Of a DNA stretch of 64,000 bases, positions 12,500-24,960 are shown in pieces. The stretch is from Polyodon spathula (Eukaryota > Chordata > Actinopteri > Acipenseriformes > Polyodontidae). Under the pieces are notes generated by a model, which was not told the DNA's origin, did no database searches, and saw nothing but the letters and a program-made list of their open reading frames with translations. Location: contig NW_024472185.1 in the NCBI RefSeq assembly GCF_017654505.1, forward strand, positions 1 through 64,000, in the 5' to 3' direction. A program made the translations under genes and the position numbers. Every line of letters starts with the position of its first letter. Positions within the stretch are counted from its first letter, which is position 1.

Positions 12500-13157
12500 G
12501 TAAATACAGGTTTTGCAAGCTGAAATGTCTTCTGAAGTGATTCAAGTGAATGATTGATTTGCACGTTTTTTTTTTTCAATAAGCTTTTGGTCGTTTGCCG
12601 ATGTAATGTAGGGTTTTGTGTCTGAGGAGTTGGTAGTACTGTTTGTTGTCTGTTTTGTATTTTACAGTCCGACGTTGTGCGTCAATGACATGGACTTAAA
12701 TATTATTAAGGACAGGAAATACCATAGTAACAGGAGCTGTTTGTACATGTGTTGTAGTCTTTCTAAGGCAGAAAATGAAATTTAAAAAAGTAATATTTCA
12801 ACCGAAATGAGTATCCAGCCAAAGAGAGATGCTTAGAAATTCTGGTATGCATTCAATTTAATAAATGGTATGCACCGCTGTAGGGCCAGAAAGTGGTGCG
12901 TCGTCAGAATGTGGTACGCCTCCTAAAACGTGACCCTTGTAACGTCAGCAAATGGTACTGCTGTCAATGCTGGGCTACTGCACAAATCACTACGAACAAG
13001 ACACATTGTAGTTCAACCACAAAATCGTGTATATGTTTACAATTTCAGCTTGACTGTTGCTCATGAGTTAAAGTAACATACTTTACTGAATTGTGAAAAA
13101 TATATATATTTAAAAAAAGGGCCAAACTCAGTACATCGTACCACTTTCAGTTGGATC

Positions 13158-13159
<2 letters not shown>

Positions 13160-13219
<60 letters not shown>
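13160..13219. repeat. (ATT)n microsatellite
   Basis: Uninterrupted ATT repeat of about 20 units in the PIGW 5' intron. Confidence 0.95.
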
Positions 13220-13223
<4 letters not shown>

Positions 13224-13287
13224 GATTTTTTTAAATCTGTGCATTCTTGGATGTATACTCTCTGTTTATGTTTTGAATGGCACTAAA

Positions 13288-13437
13288 TCACAGTCCTGGA
13301 GGGCCAACAGGTACAATGGTATAGTTAACTATTTTAGGGTCTGGATGGAGATTTAATTGGTTCAATTAAACAATTTAGAACAAGGTTGGAATAAAGACCA
13401 GCAGTGGAGTGGCTAACTTTGGCAACCCCTGCACTAA
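13288..13437. repeat. Degraded dispersed repeat
   Basis: Contains CAGTCCTGGAGGGCCAAC and GGTTGGAATAAAGACCAGCA, words I associate with a common fish interspersed repeat. Family not assigned. Within the PIGW 5' intron. Confidence 0.35.
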
Positions 13438-13522
13438 AGGATACAAAAATATATAGAACAGAAATGCTGTCAGTCAGATGAACTGCCTTGTACATGAGAA
13501 CACCACCATTTGATGGCTTCAG

Positions 13523-13577
<55 letters not shown>
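13523..13577. repeat. (ATCT)n microsatellite
   Basis: About 13 tetranucleotide units, followed by a short inverted GATA tract near 13591-13607. Confidence 0.95.
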
Positions 13578-13578
<1 letters not shown>

Positions 13579-13712
13579 CATCCATTGGTAGATAGATATA
13601 GATAGATGTGCAATGGGACTCGTACTTCCATTCCTAATACTGTAGTGGATGACATTATATACATTAAATTAATTATTTTTTGCATGTTTATTTCATTTCA
13701 GTTTGAAGCAAA

Positions 13713-15224
13713 ATGCGTGACAAAGACCTGAAGGAAGCATTCGTCAGTAACCTGAATGGGACCAGCTTGGGCGAGATAACACTGGGTTCAGTACTCGCAC
13801 CGCTATGCCTAATCAACAGAGGACTGCTATTGATTTTGTACTTCCTAGGAAAGGGGGTGTACCCCTTTTCCTGGAAGGTTCATCTGTTTCTTGACTTCAC
13901 TATGGTGGTTGTGCCTCTTGTCTTGTCCTGTACTGTACTGAGTGACGTGCTTCTCTTGGTAATTCTGGGTTTAGCTGCCATTGACGTGAGTATGTTGTTC
14001 CAAATATACCATAAGAGGAAGCACACTATTCCAGTGCGGTTTCAGCAAACTCTAAAGACTTTTCTGGAAACCAGGTTGGAGACCAGATGTACCCCTTTTG
14101 TGACAGTGTTCCGTGTGCTTGTCAATGTGAAAACAGCAATTAGCATTCTGGCTGTAGACTTTGCAATATTTCCAAGACGTTATGCAAAAACAGAAACCTA
14201 TGGGACTGGAGTCATGGACTTTGGCGTAGGATCCTTCATCTTGGCTAACTCACTTGTCAGTCCCGAAGCAAGGCAAAAGCAAGCTTCAGCTTCTAAATTC
14301 AGTCACGTGGCCAAACAGTTGCTCTCGGTTTGGCCGTTGGTTGTGCTTGGAATGGTGCGACTAATCAGCGTCAAAGCTTTGGGCTACCATGAGCATGTCT
14401 CAGAGTATGGGCTGCATTGGAATTTCTTCTTCACCCTGGCAATAGTGAGGGTGGTAGCCTCACTGCTTTTAACGTTCTTCCCAGCTAATAAGTCGTGGAT
14501 TTTGTCGCTTACAATTGGTGGAGTTTATCAAACAACGCTTGAGATGACAGAGCTCAAAGCATTTATTTTGCACGGAAGTGACAGAACAGGTGGACTGTTA
14601 AGTGCCAATAGAGAAGGGGTGTTCTCTGTCATTGGGTATGTAGCCATCTACATGGCTGGAGTGCAGGTGGGTTTATACGTGATGGAGAAGAGAACTTTGG
14701 TGAAGGACTGGATCAAAGCAATATTGTGGCTTCTGTTGGCGAGTTGTGGATTATGGACACTTCTTCATGTTTGCCAGTCATTTGTTGAACCGGTGTCTCG
14801 CAGAATGGCAAATCTTTCTTATTTGCTATGGATAATGGCCCAGTCCCTGTATTTTTTAAGTTGTTTAATCTCTGCCGATCTTGTTTTAGTATTTTCAAAA
14901 GTGTTATCCAAATGTTCTCCAGTGCCTTCCTCTTGGATTATTGTTCAAGAGACAACTATGCAAGACCCAAATGCTGGCACCTCCTTGGATGAAGATAAAA
15001 CCACAAAAAAGATTGACGATCTTTGTCTGATTCAAGCTGTAAACCGAAATCAGCTGTTATTTTTCGTGCTGTCGAATGTTATGACTGGGTTAACAAATGT
15101 GATGCTTGATACTGTTAATAGCAGCTCTTGGTTTTCAGTTTGGGTCCTTGTGTCTTACATGTTTGCTAACTGTTCTGTCATATATATTTTGCATGTCAAA
15201 AAAGTGACTTTGAAATTCTGGTAA
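13713..15224 (+). CDS. PIGW: GPI-anchor inositol acyltransferase
   Basis: Transfers an acyl chain to the inositol of GlcN-PI in the endoplasmic reticulum, an early step of GPI-anchor synthesis. The single open frame gives 503 residues; the human protein is about 504 and also has one coding exon. It starts MRDKDLKEAFVSNLNGTS, matching the family N-terminus, so the start is well supported. The protein is almost entirely hydrophobic segments, consistent with the multi-pass topology of PIGW/GWT1. Family signatures visible are YGTGVMDFGVGSF (163-175), EYGLHWNFFFTL (231-242) and NREGVFSVIGYVAIY (299-313). Its acceptor splice site lies 11 bases before the ATG. A poly(A) signal AATAAA is at 15747-15752, giving a 3' UTR of roughly 550 bases. 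No sign of decay. Confidence 0.97.
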   Translation: MRDKDLKEAFVSNLNGTSLGEITLGSVLAPLCLINRGLLLILYFLGKGVYPFSWKVHLFLDFTMVVVPLVLSCTVLSDVLLLVILGLAAIDVSMLFQIYHKRKHTIPVRFQQTLKTFLETRLETRCTPFVTVFRVLVNVKTAISILAVDFAIFPRRYAKTETYGTGVMDFGVGSFILANSLVSPEARQKQASASKFSHVAKQLLSVWPLVVLGMVRLISVKALGYHEHVSEYGLHWNFFFTLAIVRVVASLLLTFFPANKSWILSLTIGGVYQTTLEMTELKAFILHGSDRTGGLLSANREGVFSVIGYVAIYMAGVQVGLYVMEKRTLVKDWIKAILWLLLASCGLWTLLHVCQSFVEPVSRRMANLSYLLWIMAQSLYFLSCLISADLVLVFSKVLSKCSPVPSSWIIVQETTMQDPNAGTSLDEDKTTKKIDDLCLIQAVNRNQLLFFVLSNVMTGLTNVMLDTVNSSSWFSVWVLVSYMFANCSVIYILHVKKVTLKFW

Positions 15225-15775
15225 TTTTACCATATTGCAAAAATGCAAGATGCATCAGATAGTCAGGGTTAAACAGCTGGAGGACCACTGTCCCTCCTTC
15301 CATCATTATGATTATTATTCTTAAACTTTTAACTTGGCTTGTAATGTTCTGTAAAGGCATTTTTGCAACATATAAATCATGAAAAAATGTTGACTGTTCA
15401 CTAGTGGAAAAAGCATGCTGAAGCTTGAATGAATACATTATTCAAAGGAGCTTTTGCAATTTATTTATTTTTTGATCAACCATATCAACTGTATCTTACT
15501 TATTATTGTTAAATTGAAGCCCGTAAATGTTTACTAATATGATGACATTTCTCTGGAAAACAACAGGACCAACATATACACTAGATAAATCTAATGCAAC
15601 AGTGCATGCAGTTAAGTGCACATTATTTTGATCAAATTATGCCCTTACCTGTAGTGTATTTTGTATGAAAGGTTGTTTTCAATAGTAATATAACCCAATT
15701 GAATAACTGTACTTTAAATGTATTGTTTATTAGTGCTATGCCTGCAAATAAAGAATTGAAACTTAAAAATTAATA
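15225..15775 (+). other. PIGW: PIGW 3' UTR
   Basis: AT-rich, no coding potential. The first good AATAAA after the stop is at 15747-15752, so cleavage shortly after about 15770 is likely. From there to about 16400 I see only AT-rich intergenic DNA and a compound microsatellite. Confidence 0.6.
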
Positions 15776-16069
15776 ATAATTGAAACTAAATAAAAAAACT
15801 GTTTGAGTACATTTATTTACTACACAATTTCCTCTGCATAAAAGTGAAGAATATTGGTCTTTGTAGAGATACGTGAGGCTACAGGCTAATCAAAATTGCT
15901 TTAATGAATGCACCTACCTTCAACTGTTTCATCAGCCACAACAAATGGGGCACTGCAAGGGAGACCATGAATATTATATTATCTTGGTAGTGCCACAAGC
16001 AATGTTAGCCTTTTAAGTTACTCCCAATTGTTCTTTAATAACACAGCCATCTGTAGAATTGATCTTATA

Positions 16070-16071
16070 TG

Positions 16072-16159
<88 letters not shown>
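16070..16159. repeat. Compound (GT)n(TA)n(GA)n microsatellite
   Basis: Three dinucleotide tracts adjoin: TG, then TA, then about 25 GA units. Between PIGW and GGNBP2. Confidence 0.95.
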
Positions 16160-16161
<2 letters not shown>

Positions 16162-16439
16162 CAAATTTTACACAACATTGATGAAAATTCAAGGCAATTT
16201 TTGTGTTTGAAATGTAGTCTATAACAACCAGACTGACGCGATCATTTTATGCATTTTTAATGACCATGCTGTAATCCAAACCATTCGAGGTATATTATGC
16301 TCTAGCTATGCATCAGGGACATTTGTATCCGCGTTTGATTAGTCTAATCGAAACTGTAATATCCATCAATATTACAAAACAGTGAACGATTTCTAAAGGT
16401 TAAGGCACAGTGAAATCTCTGAAGTCGTGCCTTTGTTAA

Positions 16440-16938
16440 GCACCCCAGTGAGTTGTATTCTTGGGACGTGCCACTCTGCACACCAAACACTGCGATGCGA
16501 TGCAAACAAATATTGAATTTCCCCGCTCGCCTCCCCGCACTGTCACTCGTGAGAGCGTCACATTCGCGCAGCCAGAACTACTTCCCTGCAACGTCCGTCG
16601 GGAGGGGTCAAAGGTTGTCTTCAGATCCCATCGCCACGTAACAGTCACTGCGTTTCGTGTTGTTTGTATATTAAGTGTATTTATTGTAAAACGACGATTG
16701 GAAAAATCTGTCAGGATCTCTTCAGTGAATATCAGGTGACTGCACCGTGCTTCGTGTTGTCCATTGGGATCGCTTGTTTGGATAAGGCAGAATAGTTCGT
16801 TGTTGGCGGAGAGACACCACAGTGTTAGGGCTCCTTTCTGACGATTTCATTTTTGTTTGAATTTTCTCTCGGTTTGTGTTGAGGGGCAAGCTGGAGGCAA
16901 ACGAAATCAAATAGAGATATACTTAGTCTGAATTACAG
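16440..16938 (+). promoter_or_regulatory. GGNBP2: GGNBP2 CpG-rich promoter and 5' non-coding exon
   Basis: CpGs are much denser here than in the flanks, with several GCG/CGC clusters between 16490 and 16640 and inverted CCAAT (ATTGG) boxes near 16700 and 16763. A splice donor ACAG|GTAATG falls at 16938/16939, giving a 5' UTR exon that joins the coding exon whose acceptor is at 17724. Start site unknown; CpG-island character judged by eye. Confidence 0.6.
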
Positions 16939-17756
16939 GTAATGTTTAAAGTCTGGAACCGCTTTGGAGGCGTTTCCATGTACTTGGTGTTTGTGAAACC
17001 GATAAACCAGTTTGAGTCAGTTCTGTGCGCGTCTCGCTAATAAGAAGGTGGAGCGAAGTGATCCCAGCGCTTATTATATTCGAGATAAATATGTTTCTGA
17101 AGTGTCAGAGTTTGGAAATTGAGCGGGTTGCAACCCTCAGGGAGAGCGGGTATTTTGTTTTGTGTCGAGGCATAACTTTAGTTGGCTACCCGTGCTGCGT
17201 TGTGTAGCGCAGGTATAATGTGTGATGCATTTTCGCAATGAATAATTTTAATATTAGTTTATACACTACTTGATTTCGTTTACTTATGGAATAACCGTGT
17301 TGTTATTGTGCTGTGACGTTGTTGCATTTGTAGATTTCAATCTGGCTAGTTAAAATTATTATTTTAAAATGCCCTTATTAGAGTACATATACCATGACTA
17401 GCTATATGCGTTCAATATATCATGTTGCACACTAAAGAATATGCTTAGAATAAGTATTTGAGGTCGAAGTGCCTGGCATAGCAGCAAACTGAAATGTTGT
17501 CTTATAACATTTCGAAAGTAACCATTTATAATTGCGCCAATCAACACGTTGTCTTGCAGTTTATATTATAGCATCGGTGGATGACGTTTGTGGTTATTTC
17601 TTAATATGTTATGAAGCCAGTTAGCTAGCCCTGTGTGCTTGTGTGTTGTGTTTTTTTTAGTGGGGAAACTGTTTTTGTGAAAGCGTGAGTGTTGTTGAAG
17701 TTTCTCTCCCCCTGTTTGTTGCAGGCAGTAGTACAGCAGGAGTTCTAGAAGAAGAT

Positions 17757-18388
17757 ATGGCGCGTCTGGTTGCAGTTTGCAGGGACGGGGAAGAAGATTT
17801 CCCCTTCGCCGAACGACAGATCCCTCTCTACATCGATGACACTCTCACAGTGAGTCTCTTAAGATTATTTCTTAGCAGAATTTTATATAATTTTACCGAT
17901 TTCATGCCGTTCTGTAGTATGTATTTGGATATTGTATGCAGGAAACAAATATACATTGGTTTGCTGGTTGTAAATCTACAAAGCAAGGCCTCTCCCCGGG
18001 CAACAGGCCGCATTAGCAAGTTTATTAAACTGTCGATCTACTTCGAGAGAGACAAAACGGTGCTGTCGATTTAATAAAGCGATGTTTTCTCATTTTGTAG
18101 TTTTTTGTTGTTGTTTCCCCCCCCCCTGCTCGGTTGTGGAATTGCTTTAGAAAGGCGCAGTTCCTGATTTGGGCCTTGTCTGAAATCAAAAGTACTTTTT
18201 CGTTGGAAATATTAATGGTGTATTAAGCTGTTTGAAATGTGTTTTGATGGTTAGTTTGTTGTAAAATACTTTAATTATGCAAGCGTCATAGTACTTTGAA
18301 ACGTGAAACAACTGTAGCACAATTGTACATAATTTGGCTTTGTTGTGAATCCTTATTATGAGTATTTAATTCTGATACTTATGCATGC

Positions 18389-18433
<45 letters not shown>

Positions 18434-21298
18434 TTGTTATATACAAATTAGTCAATTATTTTCTTAAGCATTATTTTTGCACTATAGCTAATCAAAGGAA
18501 TTGCTGTTCACCAATTTAGTCAATTGTAGATGCAAGATTGAAACAGGATTTCAAAGACTGTATACATTGTCCTATGAAATGTCTAATGGCATCTTGCCTC
18601 GGTGACAGAATTATTTTTTCTACAAATTGGCATTGCTCTTGTAGAATAGTCTGAGGTGATTCTGTCCTGCATTGCTTGTGTATTTGGTTTTCATTTGTTG
18701 CAGATGACGCTAAGCTTCATTCATCAGAAAGCAAGTTATATTGATATTCACTTGGCAACTGTAAATCCCAGATTTCTGAAAAGAAAAGCTCAGGTGTAAA
18801 CATCTTTGAGAATTTATACATCTGTGTGCTGACAGTGCATCTTATGTTTCTGCATGCTTAGGGCAATGAACAAACCCTGTCATCAGAATAAAAACAAATA
18901 GTATGTAAGCACTGAGTGAGTGGATAGGGTTAGTGGTGTTTTGATGAGTTTGTTCTGTATATCTGTTTATGGCATGCAATGCTTATATTTTTCAGATGGT
19001 GATGGAGTTTTCAGATAACATGTTAAACCTTGAAGGTCATCAGATTAACAGTGCACAGATGAAACAGTTTGTACAGGTATGACATGTTTTGAGCTTTAAT
19101 ATGCCTGAACCATATTCTACACATTAATTAATACTATTTCATAAATGAATGTAGTAATGTGTGAACATTTTGCAGCACCTGAATAGAAGCTTAGTTGTGT
19201 GTAAATAAATAAATAAATAAATTGCCTAAATTGAGTTTCCACGGACTTGTGCCTGCATGTCTTTGAAAATCAGTAACATTTCCTCATGTTTTTTATTCCA
19301 GTTTCACAGTATGCTTAAGCAGCAGGATCTCAACATTGCCATGATGGTTACGACCCGTGAAGTCTTCAATGCACTTTCACAGCTTGTCCCATGCGTTGGG
19401 TGCCGGCGCAGTGTTGAACGCCTGTTCTCCCAGCTTGTGGAATCAGGAAACCCAGCTTTAGAGCCCCTTACGGTGGGATCCACAGGTGTCCTCTCAGTAA
19501 CTCGAACTTGTATGGCAGATGCAAAAAAACTTTACACCTTGTTTTATGTGCATGGGTATTTTTTTTTTTTTTTTTTATTTAAATATTCATTTTGACAGTG
19601 AATTTAATTCAGCATTTTAAAGCTGTGTTTGTACAGTTTTCCTGGTTTATTGGTAAAACTAATTTCTTTTTGGAAACTGCTTTTTTTATCAACAGTTTTT
19701 TCCCTTTGTTTTGTTTTACAGGTCAAAGTTAAATGACATGATTGATGCAATTCCTAAAAGTAAAAAGAACAAACGTTGTCAGTTGCACTCTCTGGATACA
19801 CACAAACCCAAGCCTTTAGGGTAAGTGAATCATTTATTACAAATCTGCCAACTTTATTGAACCTGTCATTTAAAGAATATAGTTAGGCTGTGTTTTTCAA
19901 TATAGCTCGTTGGTTTTTAGTGGTCTGTTGCCATGGACTTCATTTGTGACATTGAAGAGATTTGCAACCACAGATTGTTAGATTTTGTTTAAAAATCGTT
20001 GTCGGCTTATATAATTTTCTTATGAACTGCAGAGAAGGAAATTCAGAGAAAGTTATAGATAAGAAAATCTGTGGAAGAGGCAAGAAAGAAGTCAGATGTA
20101 GCATCTTTTATCACTTTGGACCTTTTCAGACACCCAGCAGGTAACAGGAAAGAGTATTCAGTGTAGAGTGTATTGGCTGAATTTTAAGGTTACTTAAATG
20201 ATCCACTTTGTATTGTATCACAAGAAACCTGTTCAGTAAAAAATCTCTCGGCTGCCTGTAATGCCCAAACCAATTCATTGTCTTGTAGTATTTCATAATA
20301 GTTATAAGAAACACTGCTTAATACATTTTAATACAGGAAATATTACTTTTGGCACTAAACTTGACATTTGAACTGTTTACCTCTCAGGGGCTGCTGGATG
20401 GATGTGTGGGAGCTCATGTCGCAGGAATGCAGAGATGAAGTTGTTTTAATTGACTCGACTTGTCTCTTAGAAACTTTAGAAACCTATTTGAGGAAACATC
20501 GGTAAGATGACGTACAACATTTCAACATTAAACTGTCAGATATAATTGAGACTTTTTTTTTGCAGTAGAAAATATTTCATGGTATAAAAATAGATATTGA
20601 ACAATATTTAAGCAGAAAAGTTATTTTCTCGTTGTTATACAGCAAATATTCCTAAATTTAAGTATTTACCTGAAATGGTACATACTAAATTGTAGAATAT
20701 TTTGTTTGTCCACCTTTTTAACCCTTTCTTTGCTAGGGGATGTATGTCCTCTGATATTTTGCACTGTCATGCAGTCTGAATAACCGATGGCTTCAGAACT
20801 TGTACTGAGTGTGTGGGAGGGTTTAATCTCTCGAATATGTGAATGGTGTATAGGTTACGTCATTGAAGCGCTGGATGACTGACTTCTAAACTAGCCGATA
20901 GGATTTCTCTTGTGTTTTTTCACTCTTAAATCCAGTCAGTAAACTAGTCTGTAAATGTTATTTTTGAAAGATGTTAAGTCTGGAGTTTCATGCTTGAGTG
21001 AAGTATGTTGTGTGGTGCTGATTTTAATTACTCCTATTTTTGTTTTACTTCTGCAGATTTTGCACAGACTGCAAAAACAAAGTACTAAGAGCGTATAATA
21101 TTCTTATTGGAGAACTGGATTGTAGCAAGGAGAAAGGCTACTGTGCAGCTCTCTATGAAGGACTACGCTGCTGCCCACATGAGCGACACATCCACGTCTG
21201 CTGTGAAACAGACTTTATTGCACATCTTTTGGGAAGAGCTGAGCCTGAGTTTGCAGGAGGGTATGAGTATGTGTTTTGCTAGAGTGGGCTACCTAGCG

Positions 21299-21330
<32 letters not shown>

Positions 21331-24300
21331 TCGTCATGGTTGCTTTTATACATTTGTGTTTTCCAGTATAAGTGAGTTGTCCTTGATGCTGAATGCTGTA
21401 TATATTTTTGCTGTGTGTGGTGATTGGTTATGCAGTTTTGTATTAAAGATCATATGCCTCAAAGTACAGGAGAAATGCCAAACAATTAAAAATTGTATAT
21501 ATTTAAATATCTCAGTCCCAACCGAATGTGTTCTGTACAACTGGTATGTCTTTTCAGTCACCTTGTTTATTATTTCTTATTTTGTTACTAATGGAGATGG
21601 GTAGGCTTGTGCTGCATTATGTCTGTGTTGCTGTCAGCTGAACAGTAGGAACTCTGAAACTACTGCGTCTTGATTGACTGGTACAGGGATCAATGCTATT
21701 TACTGTTTTATGGGTAGACATGCACATTTTCTATATCATTTTACAGTTCCCTCTCAAGATTTGAAATTTCTTTGACTGAAGGGACATTAACAGTTGTTTT
21801 TTGTAAATCTATATTTTAAAAAATAAATAAACCTGGTTGCCATAAAATGTACATAATTCTGTTATAGACAGGTGTTTGGGACTGGGATGTGTTTGGGATG
21901 TGATTGCATCGATTCCAGGTAAGCCATGAAGACTAACGCATATGATCTTTAAAAATGTTACCTGCTTGTGGCATGTGTTTGGCTGAATGTGAATGCTTTA
22001 TAAAAATACATCCTTTTCAGTGATGATCATAATTTAATTGAGTTCCATCACATCAATCTGTTTTTGTCTGGCTCAAGACTCTGGGCATATATATAATTAA
22101 AACTTCCATTAACATCCTTCGACTGTACTACCTTTTTAAAGAGCTATTCCATTACAAGGTGTTTGACTGTAAGGTGTAATTATGGATTTGTCTTTTCATT
22201 CAAATTTGATTGAATAATGTAGATCTTGTATTCTCCATCTAGGCGCAGAGAAAGGCATGCAAAGACAATTGATATTGCCCAAGAAGAAGTTTTAACCTGT
22301 CTTGGAATTCACTTGTATGAGCGTCTGCATCGTATCTGGCAAAAGCTTAGAGCCGAGGAACAGACTTGGCAAATGCTTTTTTACCTTGGTGTTGATGCAT
22401 TACGCAAGAGTTTTGAGGTAGGTAGATCATTAACTGTTAACTTTGCAGAATTTAGTTTTATAAGCCTTCACCTTTTATATATATTAAAAAAAATAAAAAA
22501 AATAAATGCCTTTATTTATTTAAACAATTTAGATGGCAGTAGAAAAAGTGCAAGGAATCAGTCGCCTGGAGCAGCTTTGTGAGGAGCTCTCTGAAGAAGA
22601 GAGAGTGCGAGAACTGAAACAGGAAAAGAAGAGACAGAAGCGCAAGAATAGACGCAAAAACAAATGTGGCTTTGACATACCTGGACAAGATACAGAAGAA
22701 AAGGAGGAAGACCAGGTAGCACTCTACACTACCTAAACACATAGGAAAAATACATTCGGTTGGAAACTGTTGATTCACAAAACAGTTGTATGTATACATA
22801 TCTTGGTGTGCAACAGATCATATACCAGTAAAGTTATAATGTAAAGCACTATTCTATCAAGGAATCTTAAGATATTGGTCTATTTTAAAACTGAAATGAA
22901 TTTTTTTCAGCTTTGCAATTGTGTGTATCCAATTATGACTGTATAAAAAAGGGATGGCTTTTGTTTCTCCTACCCGTTAGCAGTTCTGATTTGTTTTTTT
23001 TAGGGTTCACCCGAGTCTGTAGAAAGCAGCTGTACAGCCTGCGGCAGCACAGAGGAAACGAGCGGTGGTGTTGAAGTAATTGTGACAAACGAAAGTACCT
23101 CTTGCTGTTGCCCTGGCAGTGCAATACTGGGTTCACCTAAAACAAAGAAAGGTATTTGTTTTATTTTAAAACTTTCCACTGAAACAGAGTAAATGCCCAA
23201 TATCCCTGTTAAGCTACACCACTGGCTGGTTATTTTCTTATTTTTTTTTGTTTTAATTTACTTCTGTAGGTTTATCACCACATTGTAATGGAAGTGACTG
23301 TGGTTACTCCTCAAGCATGGAGGGCAGTGAAACTGGGTCCCGGGAGGGCTCTGATGTAGCTTGTACTGAAGGTATCTGCAACCACGATGAAGCAGGTATG
23401 CTGAAGTTCTGTGCATTTTAAATAAGTGGTTTATATATATATTAGTAAATAAATAAATTAAAGCATCCCTGAAGTTACAGTAGAAGGTGAAATCTGAACT
23501 AGTTGTGACTGGCCAGTAAGGATTTGTTGAGCTTGGATATTACATTTGCTGCCTTTTGTAGTTTGAAATTAATATTATGATGGCTTGAAGTCTTGCATTT
23601 GTCTGCTCGAGTGCCCCAGGTGGAGGATCATTAAACCAATTTGAGACGTCCTGAATCCATTTCCAGATTTGACTACATTGCTTCACTGCCATTTCCCTAA
23701 GAGTTATTTACAAGACTACAAAAATATTTTTCAGGTTCACAGTCCATTCTACTGTATTTGGGTTTCCTCAGTAGTCGTAGTTGAAGTAAAATGTGATAAA
23801 GTAACTTGGCAGCATCATCAGACTTATGATAAAAAGCTGTCAAATTAAATTTTTTGTGGATAATTTCAGCAACTTTTAAAGAGCAAGAGCTGATTTTAGC
23901 AGTTATCTTTTTGAGCTTTACTTTTTTTTAAGAACATTTTGCTAGTTTAAAACGTGTTTCTGTGAAAACCCTACTTTACATTTATGTATTCCTTTTCAAC
24001 AAGATGACTCCTGTCTTCATCGTTGTGTTGAAGATAAAGAGGAGGATGGGGTTGACAGCTGTGTCGAATGCTGGGCCAATTCGGAAGAGAACACCAAGGG
24101 CAAAAATAAAAAGAAGAAAAAGAAAAATAAAGGTTCGGCATGTGGAAATGATCATGTAAGTGATCTTAACTTGTTTGTCAGAGTAGGAAAACCCATTGGA
24201 ATAGACATTGAAATAGCTGTTTGTTTCTCAAAACTAGGCTTACATTGAACAGTGCTGATGTTTCATGGTACACACCCTAGCTTTGAATTTTTGGTTCTTT

Positions 24301-24960
24301 TCAGTGTCACAAACTGGGAGGCTGTATTGCGGATGCAAGCAGAAGAGATACTTCCGGGAATGAGCGCAGTGAAATGCACACCTGCCGAACCAAAGAAAGA
24401 TGTGCTGATGCTTGTTGCAGCTCTTTTGCAAACATTGTGCTACAGTTGCCTTGGGCAGAACGTAGAAAAGCACTGAGCCACTTCCATGTGCTCACAGAAG
24501 CATCGTCATCATGTCCCCGCTTCGACAGGGGCTCAAAGAGCTTGATGGAACTTCTTGTAAGTATACGCTGTGTTAAGTAGGACACACTTAACACTTTTTT
24601 TTTATCTCCTTACCATAATTAGTTAGTTTAAAATATCTTAATGGGTCAGTTACTTAAATGTAGTTGCCATGGTTGATTTTAAAATGTGCTTTCCTGTGTT
24701 TTCTTTCCATCCTTTCAATCATTGTTATTTGTTTCATGTGTTAATTTTTATAGGATGAGTCTGAAGACACTTCAGATGAAGAGAATTGTCTAACACCAGA
24801 TGAGATACAGTCATTTATGGCAAACAACCAGTCTTTCTACAACAACAGAGATCAGTATCGACTGCACCTGAAAGAGAGATTTACCAAGTACTGCCACTCA
24901 AATGAGCAGGAGAAACATGGTTGTAATGGTGGATGGTTGGCCACAGCTGGGGTGAACTAA
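17757..24960 (+). CDS. GGNBP2: Gametogenetin-binding protein 2, 13 coding exons
   Basis: Cysteine-rich protein that binds gametogenetin; linked in mammals to spermatogenesis and placental development. Molecular activity remains unclear. Coding exons: 17757-17849, 18996-19076, 19302-19555, 19722-19820, 20388-20501, 21057-21260, 22243-22417, 22533-22715, 23004-23151, 23270-23395, 24004-24155, 24305-24556, 24754-24960. All are GT-AG and all phases agree. The product is 695 residues (human about 697). Visible features are CVGC (89-92), FCTDC (215-219) and RCCPHERHIHVCC (251-263), which resemble zinc-binding clusters. Lysine/arginine-rich runs at about 369-384 and 524-535 are likely nuclear localisation signals. 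The acidic/serine stretch is followed by a conserved C-terminal DEIQSFMANNQ block. The first two thirds look almost unchanged from mammals, and the linker at about 385-625 diverges. The non-coding part of the first coding exon begins at 17725. Confidence 0.97.
18389..18432. repeat. (TA)n(CA)n microsatellite
   Basis: Compound tract in a GGNBP2 intron. Confidence 0.9.
20570..20715 (+). repeat. Unclassified dispersed repeat, copy 2
   Basis: Direct-orientation relative of 4625-4830, about 150 bases, in the GGNBP2 intron after the exon ending at 20501. Confidence 0.45.
21300..21329. repeat. Poly(T) tract
   Basis: Thirty consecutive T in a GGNBP2 intron, 40 bases after an exon; no SINE body recognised beside it. 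Confidence 0.9.

Noticed and set aside
16028..16210. Open frame rich in Glu-Arg dipeptides
   Set aside because: It is a translated GA microsatellite.
18704..18798. AG...GT-bounded segment between the first two GGNBP2 coding exons
   Set aside because: The neighbouring coding exons already join as in mammals (DDTLT then MVMEF), and this segment has no homology.
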